Positions 43,122 to 52,348 of a stretch of 64,000 nt of DNA are shown here, piece by piece. The position numbers were made by a program, and so were the translations under genes. This DNA is from Geoalkalibacter sp. (GTDB lineage: Bacteria > Desulfobacterota > Desulfuromonadia > Desulfuromonadales > Geoalkalibacteraceae). The stretch lies in the NCBI RefSeq assembly GCF_030605225.1, contig NZ_JAUWAV010000007.1, forward strand, positions 38,669 to 102,668, in the 5' to 3' direction. The notes beneath the pieces were generated by a model. It searched no databases and was not told the DNA's origin. It was given only the letters and a program-made list of their open reading frames with translations. The number at the start of each line of letters is the position of its first letter. Within the stretch, counting starts at the first letter, position 1.

Positions 43122-44362
43122 GCGGCCATCCCTACCTTTCCAGCCACTTTCCCGGCATCGGCGGGCGCATCAAGCAGGATCCCGCGGATTTCATCGTCGA
43201 GGAAATCCCCCTCTATCCGCCTTGCGGCGCGGGGGAACATCTCTACCTGGAAATCGAGAAACAGGGAATGACCACCCTGGAGCTGCTGCGCCGACTCGCC
43301 CGTGCCTTTGAGCTGCGCGAGCGCGACCTGGGCTATGCCGGCCTCAAGGATGCCCGCGCCCGGACCCGGCAATGGGTGTCCCTGCCGGGGGTACGGCTGG
43401 AGCAGCTCGGTGCTTTCCAGGCGCCCGGCGTGCGGGTGCTGCGGGCCGAATACCACCGCAACAAGCTGCGCCTCGGCCATCTGGCCGGCAATCGTTTTCG
43501 GATCCGGGTGCGCGAGGTGGACGAAAGCGCCGTGGACACCGCGCGCGACGTGCTGCACGTGCTGGAACAGGTCGGCGTACCCAATTTCTTCGGCGCCCAG
43601 CGCTACGGCGTCCTGCGCAACAGCCATCTCATCGGCCGCGCTCTGCTCGCCGGGGATTTCGCCGAGGCGGCGCGGCAGATCATCGGCGATCCCGACGTGA
43701 TTCGCGAACCGCGCTGGCAGCAGGCCGCGCGCTGCTTTCGCGACGGGGATCCGGCCGGAACCCTGGCCAACCTGCCCGGCAGTCACGCCGACGAGCGGCG
43801 CCTGGTGGCCGCCCTGCAGGCCGGACGCGATGCCCGCGCGGCGGTGCTGGGCTTTCCGCGCCGCAAATTGCGGCTGTTTCTCTCCGCCTGCCAATCCTGG
43901 CTGTTCGATCGCCTGGTGGCCATGCGCCTCGCCAGTCTGGATCTGCTCTGGCCCGGCGATCTGGCTTACCTTCACGGCAAGGGCGCCTGCTTCCTGGTGG
44001 AAGATCCGGCGGCCGAGCAGCTGCGCGCCGAGCGCTTCGAGATCAGCCCCTCGGGACCGCTGTACGGCGCCAAGGTGCGCCTTTCCGGCGGGCAGGCCGG
44101 ATTGCTGGAACAAAGCCTTCTGGACGCGGCGGGCCTGAGTCTGGAGTCGTTTCGTTTGCCGGACGGACTGACCATGGAAGGCGAGCGGCGGCCCCTGCGC
44201 GTGCCCCTCGGCCAACCAGACGCCGCCTATGTGGATGGGGCCCTGCAGCTCGAGTTTTCCCTGCCGCGCGGCAGCTATGCCACCAGCGTGCTGCGCGAAC
44301 TGATGAAAACCGACGAAGAGAATGGGCTGGACGCCGAGGCGCCGGAGGCACCCCTCGGCTAA
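43118..44362 (+). CDS. truD: tRNA pseudouridine(13) synthase
   Basis: A 414-residue TruD-family pseudouridine synthase. Signatures: DFIVEEIPLYPPCGAGEHLYLEIEK, the catalytic segment LGYAGLKDARARTRQWVS with Asp 78, HRNKLRLGHLAGNRFRIRVR, VPNFFGAQRYG, and the C-terminal GSYATSVLRELMK. It isomerises U13 in tRNA-Glu and other substrates. It is longer than the E. coli protein (about 349) because of a bigger insertion domain, as common in this phylum. Translationally coupled to trmB. Confidence 0.95.
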   Translation: MSGHPYLSSHFPGIGGRIKQDPADFIVEEIPLYPPCGAGEHLYLEIEKQGMTTLELLRRLARAFELRERDLGYAGLKDARARTRQWVSLPGVRLEQLGAFQAPGVRVLRAEYHRNKLRLGHLAGNRFRIRVREVDESAVDTARDVLHVLEQVGVPNFFGAQRYGVLRNSHLIGRALLAGDFAEAARQIIGDPDVIREPRWQQAARCFRDGDPAGTLANLPGSHADERRLVAALQAGRDARAAVLGFPRRKLRLFLSACQSWLFDRLVAMRLASLDLLWPGDLAYLHGKGACFLVEDPAAEQLRAERFEISPSGPLYGAKVRLSGGQAGLLEQSLLDAAGLSLESFRLPDGLTMEGERRPLRVPLGQPDAAYVDGALQLEFSLPRGSYATSVLRELMKTDEENGLDAEAPEAPLG

Positions 44363-44451
44363 GGCGCTTCTCAGCAGGCGGCGACTATGCTAAGGTTTCT
44401 CTCATCCCATACCCCGCCCCTGGTCCCACGGGCGGTTTCGGAGGATCGTCC

Positions 44452-44784
44452 ATGAGCAGTCGCCCCCCGCAATCCGACCCGCCCGCCGAGGATTACCGCG
44501 TCAATTTTTTCCGACCCCGCCCCGGCTACATGCGTCAGAAAGTCATCTACATCTGGGTGCTGCTCACCAGCTGGGCGGTTTTCACCTTCGGCTTTCAACT
44601 GCTGCTCGCCTGGACCAGCACCACGCCCCAGGGGGAAGGTCCCCTCACCGAGATCACCCTGTTCGGCTTTCCCTTTCATTTCTGGTACACCGGTCATTTT
44701 CTCATCGTCTGGTTCATCATCCTGTGTTTTTTGTTCAACACCTTCGTTGATCGCCTCACCCGCAGCCTTCGGTCGCGCAAGTAG
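44452..44784 (+). CDS. DUF4212 small subunit of a sodium/solute symporter
   Basis: A 110-residue protein with two helices (VIYIWVLLTSWAVFTFGFQLL and FWYTGHFLIVWFIILCFLFNTF) and the DUF4212 features FRPRPGYMRQK and FPFHFWYTGHFL. This family is found beside VC_2705-type symporters, as here: the large subunit starts 8 bases later. Probably required for assembly or activity of the transporter. ATG 44452 follows GGAGGATC. Confidence 0.88.
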   Translation: MSSRPPQSDPPAEDYRVNFFRPRPGYMRQKVIYIWVLLTSWAVFTFGFQLLLAWTSTTPQGEGPLTEITLFGFPFHFWYTGHFLIVWFIILCFLFNTFVDRLTRSLRSRK

Positions 44785-44792
44785 GAGTCGCC

Positions 44793-46319
44793 ATGATCGC
44801 AGAGGGGTTTAAAACCAGCCCGACCCTGATTCTGTTTTGTACCCTGGTGGTGTTTCTCCTCGCCGGTCTTTTCAGCCGGGTGCGCGGCGGCACGGAATAC
44901 TACCCCGTGGCCGGAGCGCGAGCCGGCATCGTCGCGGGCGGAGCCGCCATCGCCTCCAACTGGATGAGCGCCGCCTCGCTCCTCGGCATCGCGGGCATTT
45001 TCTACCTGCAGGGCTATTTCGCCCTGGCCTACGTCATCGGCTGGACGGGCGGCTACGTGCTGCTGCTCATCCTGCTCGCCGGTCAGTTGCGGCGCTTCGG
45101 CAAGTTCACCGCCCCCGAATTCGTCGGCGAGCGCTACGATTCGCCGGCGGCGCGGCTTCTCTCGGCCATCATCGCCATCATCATCTCGCTGATCTACTGC
45201 ATCGCGCAATACAAGGGCATCGGCCTGATCTTCTCCTGGATCTTCGGCTTTGACTACACCCAGTCCCTGCTGTTCGGCGCGGTGGTGGTCCTGGGCTACA
45301 TCGTGCTCGCCGGCACCCTGGGCGCCACGCGCAACCAGCAGTTGCACTACGCGGTGCTCATCCTGTTCTTCATCGTGCCGCTCATGTTCATCGCGCGCGA
45401 ACTGAACTTTTTCTGGGCCCTGCCCCAGTTCGGTTACGGCACCGCCTTGCGTGAACTGCACGGCCACACGCGCGGTCTGTTTACCCAGCCCTTTGCCCAC
45501 GCCGATGTGTTTCAGTGGTGCGCCCTGGCCTTCACCCTGATGGTAGGCACCGCCGGCCTGCCCCATGTCCTGGCGCGCTTCTACACCGCGCCCAATCTGC
45601 GCGATGCGCGCTGGAGCGTACTCTGGGGCATTTTCTTCATCGGCCTGCTCTACTGGAGCGCGCCGGCTTACGCGATTTTCGCCAAGATCTGGCAGGCCCG
45701 CCGCGGCATCGTGCCCGACCTGGAAACCGCGCAGGAAAGCGCCGATCTGATCGTGTTGCTGGCGAGCGACTGGGCCGGAATGCCCCTGTGGGTCACCGGC
45801 ATCGCCGCAACCGCCGCCATCGCCGCCGCCTTTTCCACCGTCACCGGCCTGCTCATCACCGGCGCCGGCGCCTTCTCCTACGACATTTACTACCGCCTGC
45901 TCAATCCCCAGGCCAGCCAGAGCCAGTGCGTGCGGGTGGCCAAGGGGGCGACCCTGGCCATGTCCATCCTCGTTGTGTTGCTCGCGGCCAACCCTCCGGG
46001 GCTCATCGCCGAGATCACCGCCGTGGCCTTCGCTCTGGCCGGAAACACGCTGTTTCCCGTATTCGTTCTGGGCATCTGGTGGGACCGCACCAACAAATAC
46101 GGGGCCATCGCCGGCATGCTGACCGGCATCAGCGTGACGTTTTCCGCGTTTTTTCTGCCGCAGCTGATACCGGCGCTGCACGGAGTGCTGCACCCCACCT
46201 CTTCGGCCCTGCTCGGGGTGCCCCTGGTGTTTGTCGTGATGATCGGCGTGTCCTTGCTCACACCGCCGCCGCCGGAACGCATCCGCCGCTATCTGGTGGA
46301 AAAGGTGCACACGCCCTGA
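44793..46319 (+). CDS. Sodium:solute symporter, VC_2705 subfamily
   Basis: A 508-residue SSS-family transporter with about thirteen helices. Motifs include ASNWMSAASLLGIAGIFYLQGYFALAY near the first sodium-site helix and GTAGLPHVLARFYTAPNLRDAR, which resembles ActP/PutP family signatures. The DUF4212 partner upstream places it in the group thought to import short organic acids such as acetate or lactate with Na+; the substrate is inferred. ATG 44793 follows AGGAGTC. Confidence 0.9.
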   Translation: MIAEGFKTSPTLILFCTLVVFLLAGLFSRVRGGTEYYPVAGARAGIVAGGAAIASNWMSAASLLGIAGIFYLQGYFALAYVIGWTGGYVLLLILLAGQLRRFGKFTAPEFVGERYDSPAARLLSAIIAIIISLIYCIAQYKGIGLIFSWIFGFDYTQSLLFGAVVVLGYIVLAGTLGATRNQQLHYAVLILFFIVPLMFIARELNFFWALPQFGYGTALRELHGHTRGLFTQPFAHADVFQWCALAFTLMVGTAGLPHVLARFYTAPNLRDARWSVLWGIFFIGLLYWSAPAYAIFAKIWQARRGIVPDLETAQESADLIVLLASDWAGMPLWVTGIAATAAIAAAFSTVTGLLITGAGAFSYDIYYRLLNPQASQSQCVRVAKGATLAMSILVVLLAANPPGLIAEITAVAFALAGNTLFPVFVLGIWWDRTNKYGAIAGMLTGISVTFSAFFLPQLIPALHGVLHPTSSALLGVPLVFVVMIGVSLLTPPPPERIRRYLVEKVHTP

Positions 46320-46430
46320 GCGGGGCGGCCGTCGATCCCTGCCGCACGGCGCCAAGGATTGACAGCGGTCGGGGGTTCTGCTAATTATGCGCGGATTTAA
46401 AATGGCGTTTTATCAAGACGGGAAATTCCG

Positions 46431-47306
46431 ATGAAGCTGATCCTCTCGGCGGGCAGCCTTCATACCCTGCCCCTGGCCAAGATCTTCGAGCTGGCCCGGG
46501 ATACCGGCTTCGACGGCGTGGAAGTCATCATCAACCATGATTTCCAGTACCAGGACAACCTGGCCTACCTGCGCGACCTGCAGCAAATCCTGCCCATCGC
46601 CTCGCTCCACGCGCCGTTTTTTGAAATCGACGGCTGGGGAAACAAGATCCAGCAGCTCACCCGCACCACCGAACTGGCCCTCAAGACCGGCATTCCCCTC
46701 ATCAACTTTCACCCGCCCGCCTGGATCGCCTTCGAGTGGCGCTTCTGGCGCTGGCTGAAAAATATCCGTGATTTTCAGGAGCAGATCGGTCAGAACCAGG
46801 TCATCATCACCATGGAGAACATGCCCTGCACCGGCGCCTTCAAGACCAACCCCTATTTTCTCGGCCAAACCCGCAAAATGATCGATTTTCTCCAGCGTCA
46901 CAACCTGTTCCTCACCTTCGACACCGCCCACATGGGCACCTCGAAGGCCAATTTCCTGCAGGACTTCCACCTTTTCTACGAATCGGGCATGATGCGCAAC
47001 ATCCACTTTTCCGATTACGGCTACGGCAAGGAACACCTGCTGCCCGGCCACGGCATTCTACCCCTGACCCGCTTTCTCAACCATCTGCGCGAAACCGACT
47101 ACAACGAGGCCCTGGTGCTGGAGCTCTCGCCGCAGGAATTTCCGCAGGAGGAAGAATTGATCCGCGAAAGCCTCGCGGAAATCTTCACCTATCTTTGTCA
47201 GGAAACACGGCACCGGGTGCCGCTGCCCATGACGGGTGATATCGGAAACCAGGAAGACAGCGAAGGGATGCGGGCGGGGATCCGGGGCGAGCCGTTGGGA
47301 ATTTAG
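46431..47306 (+). CDS. Sugar phosphate isomerase/epimerase-like TIM-barrel protein
   Basis: A 291-residue protein of the AP_endonuc_2/xylose-isomerase-like barrel family. It shows FELARDTGFDGVEVIINHDF, IASLHAPFFEIDGWG, TMENMPCTG, LTFDTAHMGTSK and IHFSDYGYGKEHLLPGHG, which carry the expected metal-binding His, Glu and Asp residues. No specific substrate can be assigned. The 3' end overlaps the convergent USP gene by 4 bases. Confidence 0.85.
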   Translation: MKLILSAGSLHTLPLAKIFELARDTGFDGVEVIINHDFQYQDNLAYLRDLQQILPIASLHAPFFEIDGWGNKIQQLTRTTELALKTGIPLINFHPPAWIAFEWRFWRWLKNIRDFQEQIGQNQVIITMENMPCTGAFKTNPYFLGQTRKMIDFLQRHNLFLTFDTAHMGTSKANFLQDFHLFYESGMMRNIHFSDYGYGKEHLLPGHGILPLTRFLNHLRETDYNEALVLELSPQEFPQEEELIRESLAEIFTYLCQETRHRVPLPMTGDIGNQEDSEGMRAGIRGEPLGI

Positions 47307-47755
47307 CGAACGATGTACACCGAGCAGCGGGCATGCAGCGCCACCTTGGTGGACACGCTACCCAGCAGGGCGCGCCGCACGCGGCCCGCGCCCGACGAGC
47401 CGATGACGATCACCGAGATATCCTCCTGTTCGGCAAACGCCAGGATCTCCTCTGCGGCGTCACCGTAAACCACGACATTTTCCACGCTCACGCCGGCCTC
47501 GGCGGCGACTTTTTCGACCACGTAAAAAATGCGTTTGCGCTGTTCCTCCCAGCCGGGGCGCTCCGTCGGCGGCGGCGAGGGCATGAAGTCGGTGAAGGAG
47601 GGGGCACGAGTGCCGGGCAGCACCAGAATGGCATAGATCTTACTTCGGAAGCGGGTGCCGGAGGCGAGGGCCAGCCGCACTGCTTCCTCGGCGGCCTTGT
47701 CCGACTGCGGCGAGCCGTCGATGGCGACCAGGATTTTCTTGCTGAGATTGAGCAT
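47303..47755 (-). CDS. Universal stress protein (UspA family)
   Basis: A 150-residue single USP domain: KKILVAIDGSPQSDKAAEEAVRLA at the start and the ATP-binding loop VIGSSGAGRVRRALLGSVSTKV (G-2X-G-9X-G-S/T type) near the end, closing CSVYIVR. It probably binds ATP and dimerises. ATG 47755 follows GCGGGGGGAG; a longer frame to 47818 exists without a good site. Confidence 0.9.
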   Translation of the reverse strand: MLNLSKKILVAIDGSPQSDKAAEEAVRLALASGTRFRSKIYAILVLPGTRAPSFTDFMPSPPPTERPGWEEQRKRIFYVVEKVAAEAGVSVENVVVYGDAAEEILAFAEQEDISVIVIGSSGAGRVRRALLGSVSTKVALHARCSVYIVR

Positions 47756-48063
47756 GGCTCCCCCCGCATCAAGGCGTAAAGAATGGTTCAAGGTAGCCAA
47801 GCGCCAGGCGAAAGTCAACCGGCGGCGCGTTTTCGCCCTGGGAAGATTTTAACACCGGTTCATGTTGACAATCATAAAACAACATTTTATTATCTTCCAA
47901 GCCTCGACCTCAAAGACGGATTTTTCCTAGCAAATCCTGTTTGTGCAAAAGCCGATCGCCTGGTTTTTCAAGCCTTGCTGCTTGACATATGGTCAATATT
48001 CTCTAAGATGGTAAACCTTGTATCCCGTCGTGCAATAGATTCGCGAAAAGGATCTCGTCCTCC
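47756..48063 (+). promoter_or_regulatory. 308-base region with two promoters before the IclR gene
   Basis: Two rightward sigma-70 promoters: P1 TTGACA (47865-47870)-17-TATTAT (47888-47893), and P2 TTGACA (47981-47986)-16-TAAGAT (48003-48008). The P2 -35 is part of an inverted repeat TTGAC-ATATG-GTCAA (47981-47995), a candidate autoregulatory operator. No gene seen. Confidence 0.6.
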
Positions 48064-48843
48064 ATGGCCAGAAAAGAGAAATCTGAATATATTATTCAGG
48101 CGGTTTCCCACGCCCTCGACCTGCTTGAGCAATTCCACGACGATGTCGACGAGCTCGGCGTCACCGAGCTGAGCAAACGGCTCAAGCTGCACAAAAACAA
48201 CGTCTTTCGCCTGCTCGCGACCCTGGAGTCGCGAGGCTACATTGAGCAGAACAAGGCCACGGAAAACTACCGTCTCGGCCTCAAGGCCCTGGAGTTGGGG
48301 CAAACCTTCATCAAGCAGATGGGGCTGTTGCGCCAGGCCAAGCCGATTCTGGAAAAAATCGTCGAGCGCTGCAACGAAACCGCCTATGTGGCGATCTTCA
48401 AGGAAGGCTACATCGTCTACCTCGATGTGGTCGAAACCACCCTGACGGTGCGCGTGGTATCGCGCGTCGGTTCGCGCATGCCCGCCTACTGCACCGCGGC
48501 CGGCAAGGTGCATCTGGCCTTCATGTCCGACGAGGAGATCGACGGCCTGCTGCCGCGCACCCTCAAGAGCTACACCGCCAACACCCTCACCGATCGCGAC
48601 AAGCTGCGCGCGCAGTTGCGCGATGTGGCGGCCAAGGGCTATGCCCTCGACGACGAGGAACTCGATCTGGGCGTGCGCTGCGTGGCCGCGCCGATTCGCG
48701 ACTACACCCGCCGCATCGTGGGGGCCATCAGCGTGTCCGGTCCGAGCATGCGCATCGATGACAAGCGCATCGACGAGGAAATCGTGCCGCTGGTCCTGGA
48801 AGCCGCCGAGGAGTTGTCCAGCCGCCTGGGCTTTCACAAATAA
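48064..48843 (+). CDS. IclR-family transcriptional regulator
   Basis: A 259-residue regulator: N-terminal winged helix (SHALDLLEQFHDDVDELGVTELSKRLKLHKNNVFRLLATLESRGYIEQN) and a GAF-like effector domain (CTAAGKVHLAFMSDEEI ... DDEELDLGVRCVAAPIRD ... VGAISVSGPSMRI). The effector is unknown; the family often controls aromatic or short-chain carbon catabolism. An inverted repeat over the P2 -35 element upstream suggests self-repression. A terminator follows at 48874. Confidence 0.92.
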   Translation: MARKEKSEYIIQAVSHALDLLEQFHDDVDELGVTELSKRLKLHKNNVFRLLATLESRGYIEQNKATENYRLGLKALELGQTFIKQMGLLRQAKPILEKIVERCNETAYVAIFKEGYIVYLDVVETTLTVRVVSRVGSRMPAYCTAAGKVHLAFMSDEEIDGLLPRTLKSYTANTLTDRDKLRAQLRDVAAKGYALDDEELDLGVRCVAAPIRDYTRRIVGAISVSGPSMRIDDKRIDEEIVPLVLEAAEELSSRLGFHK

Positions 48844-48873
48844 GCGTGATCGACGGATCCGACGGATAAAGCG

Positions 48874-48904
48874 CGCCTCCTGTGTCTCAGGGGGCGTTTT
48901 TTTT
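48874..48904 (+). terminator. Terminator of the IclR gene
   Basis: CGCCTCCTG paired with CAGGGGGCG (one G-T pair), loop TGTCT, then T8. Confidence 0.75.
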
Positions 48905-48921
48905 CGAGGAGAGGCGTCTTT

Positions 48922-49713
48922 GTGCAGATGCTGATCGAAGCCGAAATCGCCCGCGCCCGCGCCGCGGGCTGCCGCCACGAGGAAAACCTGCCCTTTTTGC
49001 TGGGCGGGGAACGGGGCCAGGGGGCGGTGCTTCTGGTCCATGGCTTTACCGGCTCGCCCTGGGAGATGAAGCCCCTGGGCGCGTATCTGGCGGGACGGGG
49101 CTTTCTCGTCTACGGCCTGCGCCTGCCCGGCCACGGCACCAGCCCGGAGGATCTGGCCGGCAAACGCATGGAAGACTGGCTGGACGAAGTCACACAGGGG
49201 CTGAGAAAACTCGCGGCGTGCGGCCATCCCGTTTCGGCTGTGGGCCAAAGCACGGGCGCCCTGCTGCTGCTGCGCGCCGCCCTGGAAGAGCCCCTGAACG
49301 GCCTGGTGCTGCTTTCGCCCTTTTTGCGCCTGCGGCATCGCCTGGCGCCCGCCGCAGGTCTTTTGCGCTTCTTCAAGCCCTTTCAGAATCGGCCCCTGAC
49401 ACCGCAGAACCTGCCCTACTATTATGAGCGCCGCCCCGTGGCCGGAGTCCATCAGATCAACCGCCTGACCCGGCATCTGCGCTCACGCCTGCGCCAGGTT
49501 CAGACACCAACCCTGGTAGTCAGCGCCCAGGGCGATCAGACGGTCATCGTCCCGAGCGCCATGGAGCTCTACCAGCGCCTCGGAAGCCGCCGCAAGGAAT
49601 ATCACCTGTTCGGTTCCGAGGCTCCTCATGTCCTCACCACCGCCGACAATCCCCGTCAGCCCGAGACCCTGACCCTCACGGCGAGCTTTCTGGCGGGTCT
49701 GCGCCGGGGCTAG
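48922..49713 (+). CDS. Alpha/beta hydrolase (carboxylesterase/lysophospholipase type)
   Basis: A 263-residue hydrolase. Oxyanion region LLVHGFTGSPWEMKPLG, nucleophile elbow VGQSTGALLLL (Ser in GxSxG), acid in VVSAQGDQTVIVPS and catalytic His in GSEAPHVLTTADNP. It resembles Est30-type carboxylesterases or monoacylglycerol lipases. There is no signal peptide, so it is cytoplasmic. GTG 48922 has a GGAGAGG site; ATG 48928 is the alternative. The 3' end overlaps the convergent coaE by 38 bases. Confidence 0.88.
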   Translation: MQMLIEAEIARARAAGCRHEENLPFLLGGERGQGAVLLVHGFTGSPWEMKPLGAYLAGRGFLVYGLRLPGHGTSPEDLAGKRMEDWLDEVTQGLRKLAACGHPVSAVGQSTGALLLLRAALEEPLNGLVLLSPFLRLRHRLAPAAGLLRFFKPFQNRPLTPQNLPYYYERRPVAGVHQINRLTRHLRSRLRQVQTPTLVVSAQGDQTVIVPSAMELYQRLGSRRKEYHLFGSEAPHVLTTADNPRQPETLTLTASFLAGLRRG

Positions 49714-50302
49714 CGCCGAGCAGGCGCTCAAGAAGCGCCCGCACCTGCGCCTCGGTGTCTTGCAGGGTGCCGGAGTTGTCGATCACATAATCGGCGCGGG
49801 CAAGTTTTTCCTCCTGCGGCATCTGCGCCGCGATGCGCCGCCGGGCATCGGGCTCGGAGAGTCCGTCGCGGACCATCAGGCGCGCAAGCTGTGTCTCCGG
49901 CCGAATCTTCACCACCAGTACCTTGTCGACCCGCCCTTCGGCGCCTGCCTCAAAGAGCAGCGGCGCTTCATAGACCACCAGCGGCGCGCCGCTCTGGCGC
50001 GATTGCTTCAGCCGCTCCCGCGCCAGGCGGGCGATGGCCGGATGGGTGATTTCATTGAGGGCGCGGCGACTCGCCTCGTCGGAAAAAATCCGGGCCCCCA
50101 GGGCCGCGCGATCGAGGCTGCCGTCGGCGCCGAGAATGCCCGCGCCGAAGCGCGCCACCAACTGCTTGAGCACCGGCGAGCCCGGCCGGACGATTTCCCG
50201 CGCCAGCGCATCGGCGCTCACCACCAGGGCGCCGCGACGGCGAAACATCTCCGTCACGCTGCTCTTCCCCGAAGCGATTCCGCCCGTGATTCCCAGCACC
50301 AT
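49676..50302 (-). CDS. coaE: Dephospho-CoA kinase
   Basis: A 208-residue P-loop kinase for the last step of CoA synthesis. Walker A GITGGIASGKSSV, the DPCK signature VVSADALAREIVRPGSPVLKQLVARFG, IFSDEASRRALNEITHP and YEAPLLFEAG are all present. ATG 50302 has a GGGAGG site. It is a single gene, divergent from the acyl-CoA ligase gene, which uses CoA. Confidence 0.95.
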   Translation of the reverse strand: MVLGITGGIASGKSSVTEMFRRRGALVVSADALAREIVRPGSPVLKQLVARFGAGILGADGSLDRAALGARIFSDEASRRALNEITHPAIARLARERLKQSRQSGAPLVVYEAPLLFEAGAEGRVDKVLVVKIRPETQLARLMVRDGLSEPDARRRIAAQMPQEEKLARADYVIDNSGTLQDTEAQVRALLERLLGASPGADPPESSP

Positions 50303-50425
50303 GCGCGCCTCCCTTTCCCGCTGGTCAGGCTTTCATATCGAACCTCCGCCTGTCAACAGCTTTTTCCCGTGTGATATACTTGGGTTATGCTTGTCAACCC
50401 AGCCACCTGCGCGACGGAGATGCCG

Positions 50426-52255
50426 ATGAGCGAAACCCTGGTTCGGATGGTCTTGGGCAATGCACGCAAATGGGCGGACCAGCCCGCCATGATGCACAAG
50501 GTCCAAGGAAGCTATCGCTCCCTGAGCTGGCGGGATCTCGCCGAGGAAATCCGCCGCTACGGGCGGGCGCTCCTCGCCCTGGGCCTGCTGCCCGGCGAGC
50601 GCGCGGCGATCATGGCGCCCAATTCACCGCGCTGGGCCTTTGCCGATCTTGGCGCCATGGCCTGCGGCGGCGTGAGCGTTTCGGTCTACCACACCGAAGG
50701 CAGCGAGGCCGTCCTGCATATTCTCAAGGATTCGGGTAGCCGCGTGCTGTTTCTGCATTCGCGGCGCATCGGCGCCGAACTGCTCAAGCGGCGCGCGGAG
50801 TTGCCCGACCTGCGCCGGCTGATTTTTCTCGAGGAAGGCTTGCGCCACCCCGAAATCCTGAGTCTGGAGGATTTTCTCGCCGACGGCGCCAGGATCCCCG
50901 CCGAGCAGCTGGACAACGCCCTGAGCGCCGCCGACGGTGAAGATCTCGCCACCCTGGTTTACACTTCCGGCACGACGGGCGCGCCCAAGGGCGTGATGCT
51001 CAGCCACCGCAACATTCTTTCCAACATCAGCGATGTCGCCCGCCTTTTTCCCATCGGCCCCGGCGATGTCTGCCTGTCCTTTCTGCCTCTTTCCCATGTC
51101 TTCGAGCGGGTCGACGGTTATTATTTCATGCTCCATCGGGGCGTCACCATCGCCTATGCCGAGGGCATCGAGGCGGTGCCGCTCAATATCTCCGAGGTGC
51201 GCCCGACGCTCATGATCAGCGTGCCGCGCCTCTACGAAAAGATGTTCGCCCGCATCATGGAGCGGGTGCTGTCCGGCCCCTGGCTGCGCAAGCAGATTTT
51301 CTTCGGCGCCCTGCGCGTCGGGCGCGCCGGAGCCCGCCTGCGGCTGAGCAATGCTCAGCCGGGCGCAGGGCTGTCGCTGTTGCTCAAGCTGGCGGACCGC
51401 GCGGTTTTCGGCAAGTTGCGCGAGCATCTCGGCGGGCGGCTGCGCTTTTTCGTTTCGGGCGGCGCGCCCTTGAGCGTCGATATCGCCGAATTTTTCCTCG
51501 CCGCGCGGATCGACATTTTTGAAGGCTACGGCCTGACCGAGTCCGCCGGGGGGATCGCCGTGAACACCCCCGAAGCGCGGCGGCTCGGCACCGTGGGTCG
51601 TCCTTTCGCCAACATTGAAATCCGCCTGGCCGAGGATGGCGAAATTCTCCTGCGCGGCCCCGGAATCTTCAAAGGCTACTGGCGGCGCCCCGAGGAGACG
51701 GCCGAAGCCTTCAGCGGCGGCTGGTTCAAAACCGGGGACATGGGCGAGATAGACGCCGAGGGCTTTCTCAAGATCGTCGACCGCAAGAAAGACCTCATCA
51801 TAACGGCGGGCGGCGAGAACATCGCGCCGCAGAATCTCGAAAATCTCCTCAAGACCGACAAATTCATCGCCAACGCAATGATTTACGGCGATCGCCGGCC
51901 CTTTCTCACCGCGCTGCTCGTCCCCAATCTCGACAACCTGGAGAAATTCGCCAGGGAAGCCAGGATCGATTTTCTCGATCACTGCGATCTGGTCAACCAT
52001 CCCCAGGTGCTCGCCCTGATCAGGGATCGAGTCGATCGGCTGCAAAAAGACATGACCTCTTTTCAGCGCATCAAGCGCTTCACCCTGCTCTCCCAGGATT
52101 TTTCCAGGGATGAAATCACCCCGACCATGAAACTCAAGCGCAAGGTCATCACCGAGCATTTTCAGGACATACTCGACGGCATGTATGCCGCCCGGGATCA
52201 CGGCGTTCACGACGCCGGCTTCTGCATGGTCGAGAGCACCGAGAGCGGCCCCTAG
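50426..52255 (+). CDS. Long-chain acyl-CoA synthetase (AMP-forming)
   Basis: A 609-residue ANL-superfamily ligase that activates fatty acids to acyl-CoA through an acyl-adenylate. Motifs: LVYTSGTTGAPKGVMLSH (P-loop), LPLSHVFERVDGYYFML typical of bacterial FadD15/LACS-type enzymes, FEGYGLTESAGGIAVN, GWFKTGDMGEIDAEGFLKIVDRKKDLI and the C-terminal PTMKLKRKVI. I chose ATG 50426 because CGGAG lies just before it; ATG 50387 follows a TATACT -10-like box too closely to be the start. Confidence 0.9.
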   Translation: MSETLVRMVLGNARKWADQPAMMHKVQGSYRSLSWRDLAEEIRRYGRALLALGLLPGERAAIMAPNSPRWAFADLGAMACGGVSVSVYHTEGSEAVLHILKDSGSRVLFLHSRRIGAELLKRRAELPDLRRLIFLEEGLRHPEILSLEDFLADGARIPAEQLDNALSAADGEDLATLVYTSGTTGAPKGVMLSHRNILSNISDVARLFPIGPGDVCLSFLPLSHVFERVDGYYFMLHRGVTIAYAEGIEAVPLNISEVRPTLMISVPRLYEKMFARIMERVLSGPWLRKQIFFGALRVGRAGARLRLSNAQPGAGLSLLLKLADRAVFGKLREHLGGRLRFFVSGGAPLSVDIAEFFLAARIDIFEGYGLTESAGGIAVNTPEARRLGTVGRPFANIEIRLAEDGEILLRGPGIFKGYWRRPEETAEAFSGGWFKTGDMGEIDAEGFLKIVDRKKDLIITAGGENIAPQNLENLLKTDKFIANAMIYGDRRPFLTALLVPNLDNLEKFAREARIDFLDHCDLVNHPQVLALIRDRVDRLQKDMTSFQRIKRFTLLSQDFSRDEITPTMKLKRKVITEHFQDILDGMYAARDHGVHDAGFCMVESTESGP

Positions 52256-52348
52256 GACGTGGCTTTACAAAGCCCCGGGGCGCGGCTATCTTTGCCCGAG
52301 GGCGTCTTTTTTCGTCATCACGAAAAGTCAGCTGGAAAGGAACGGCAC

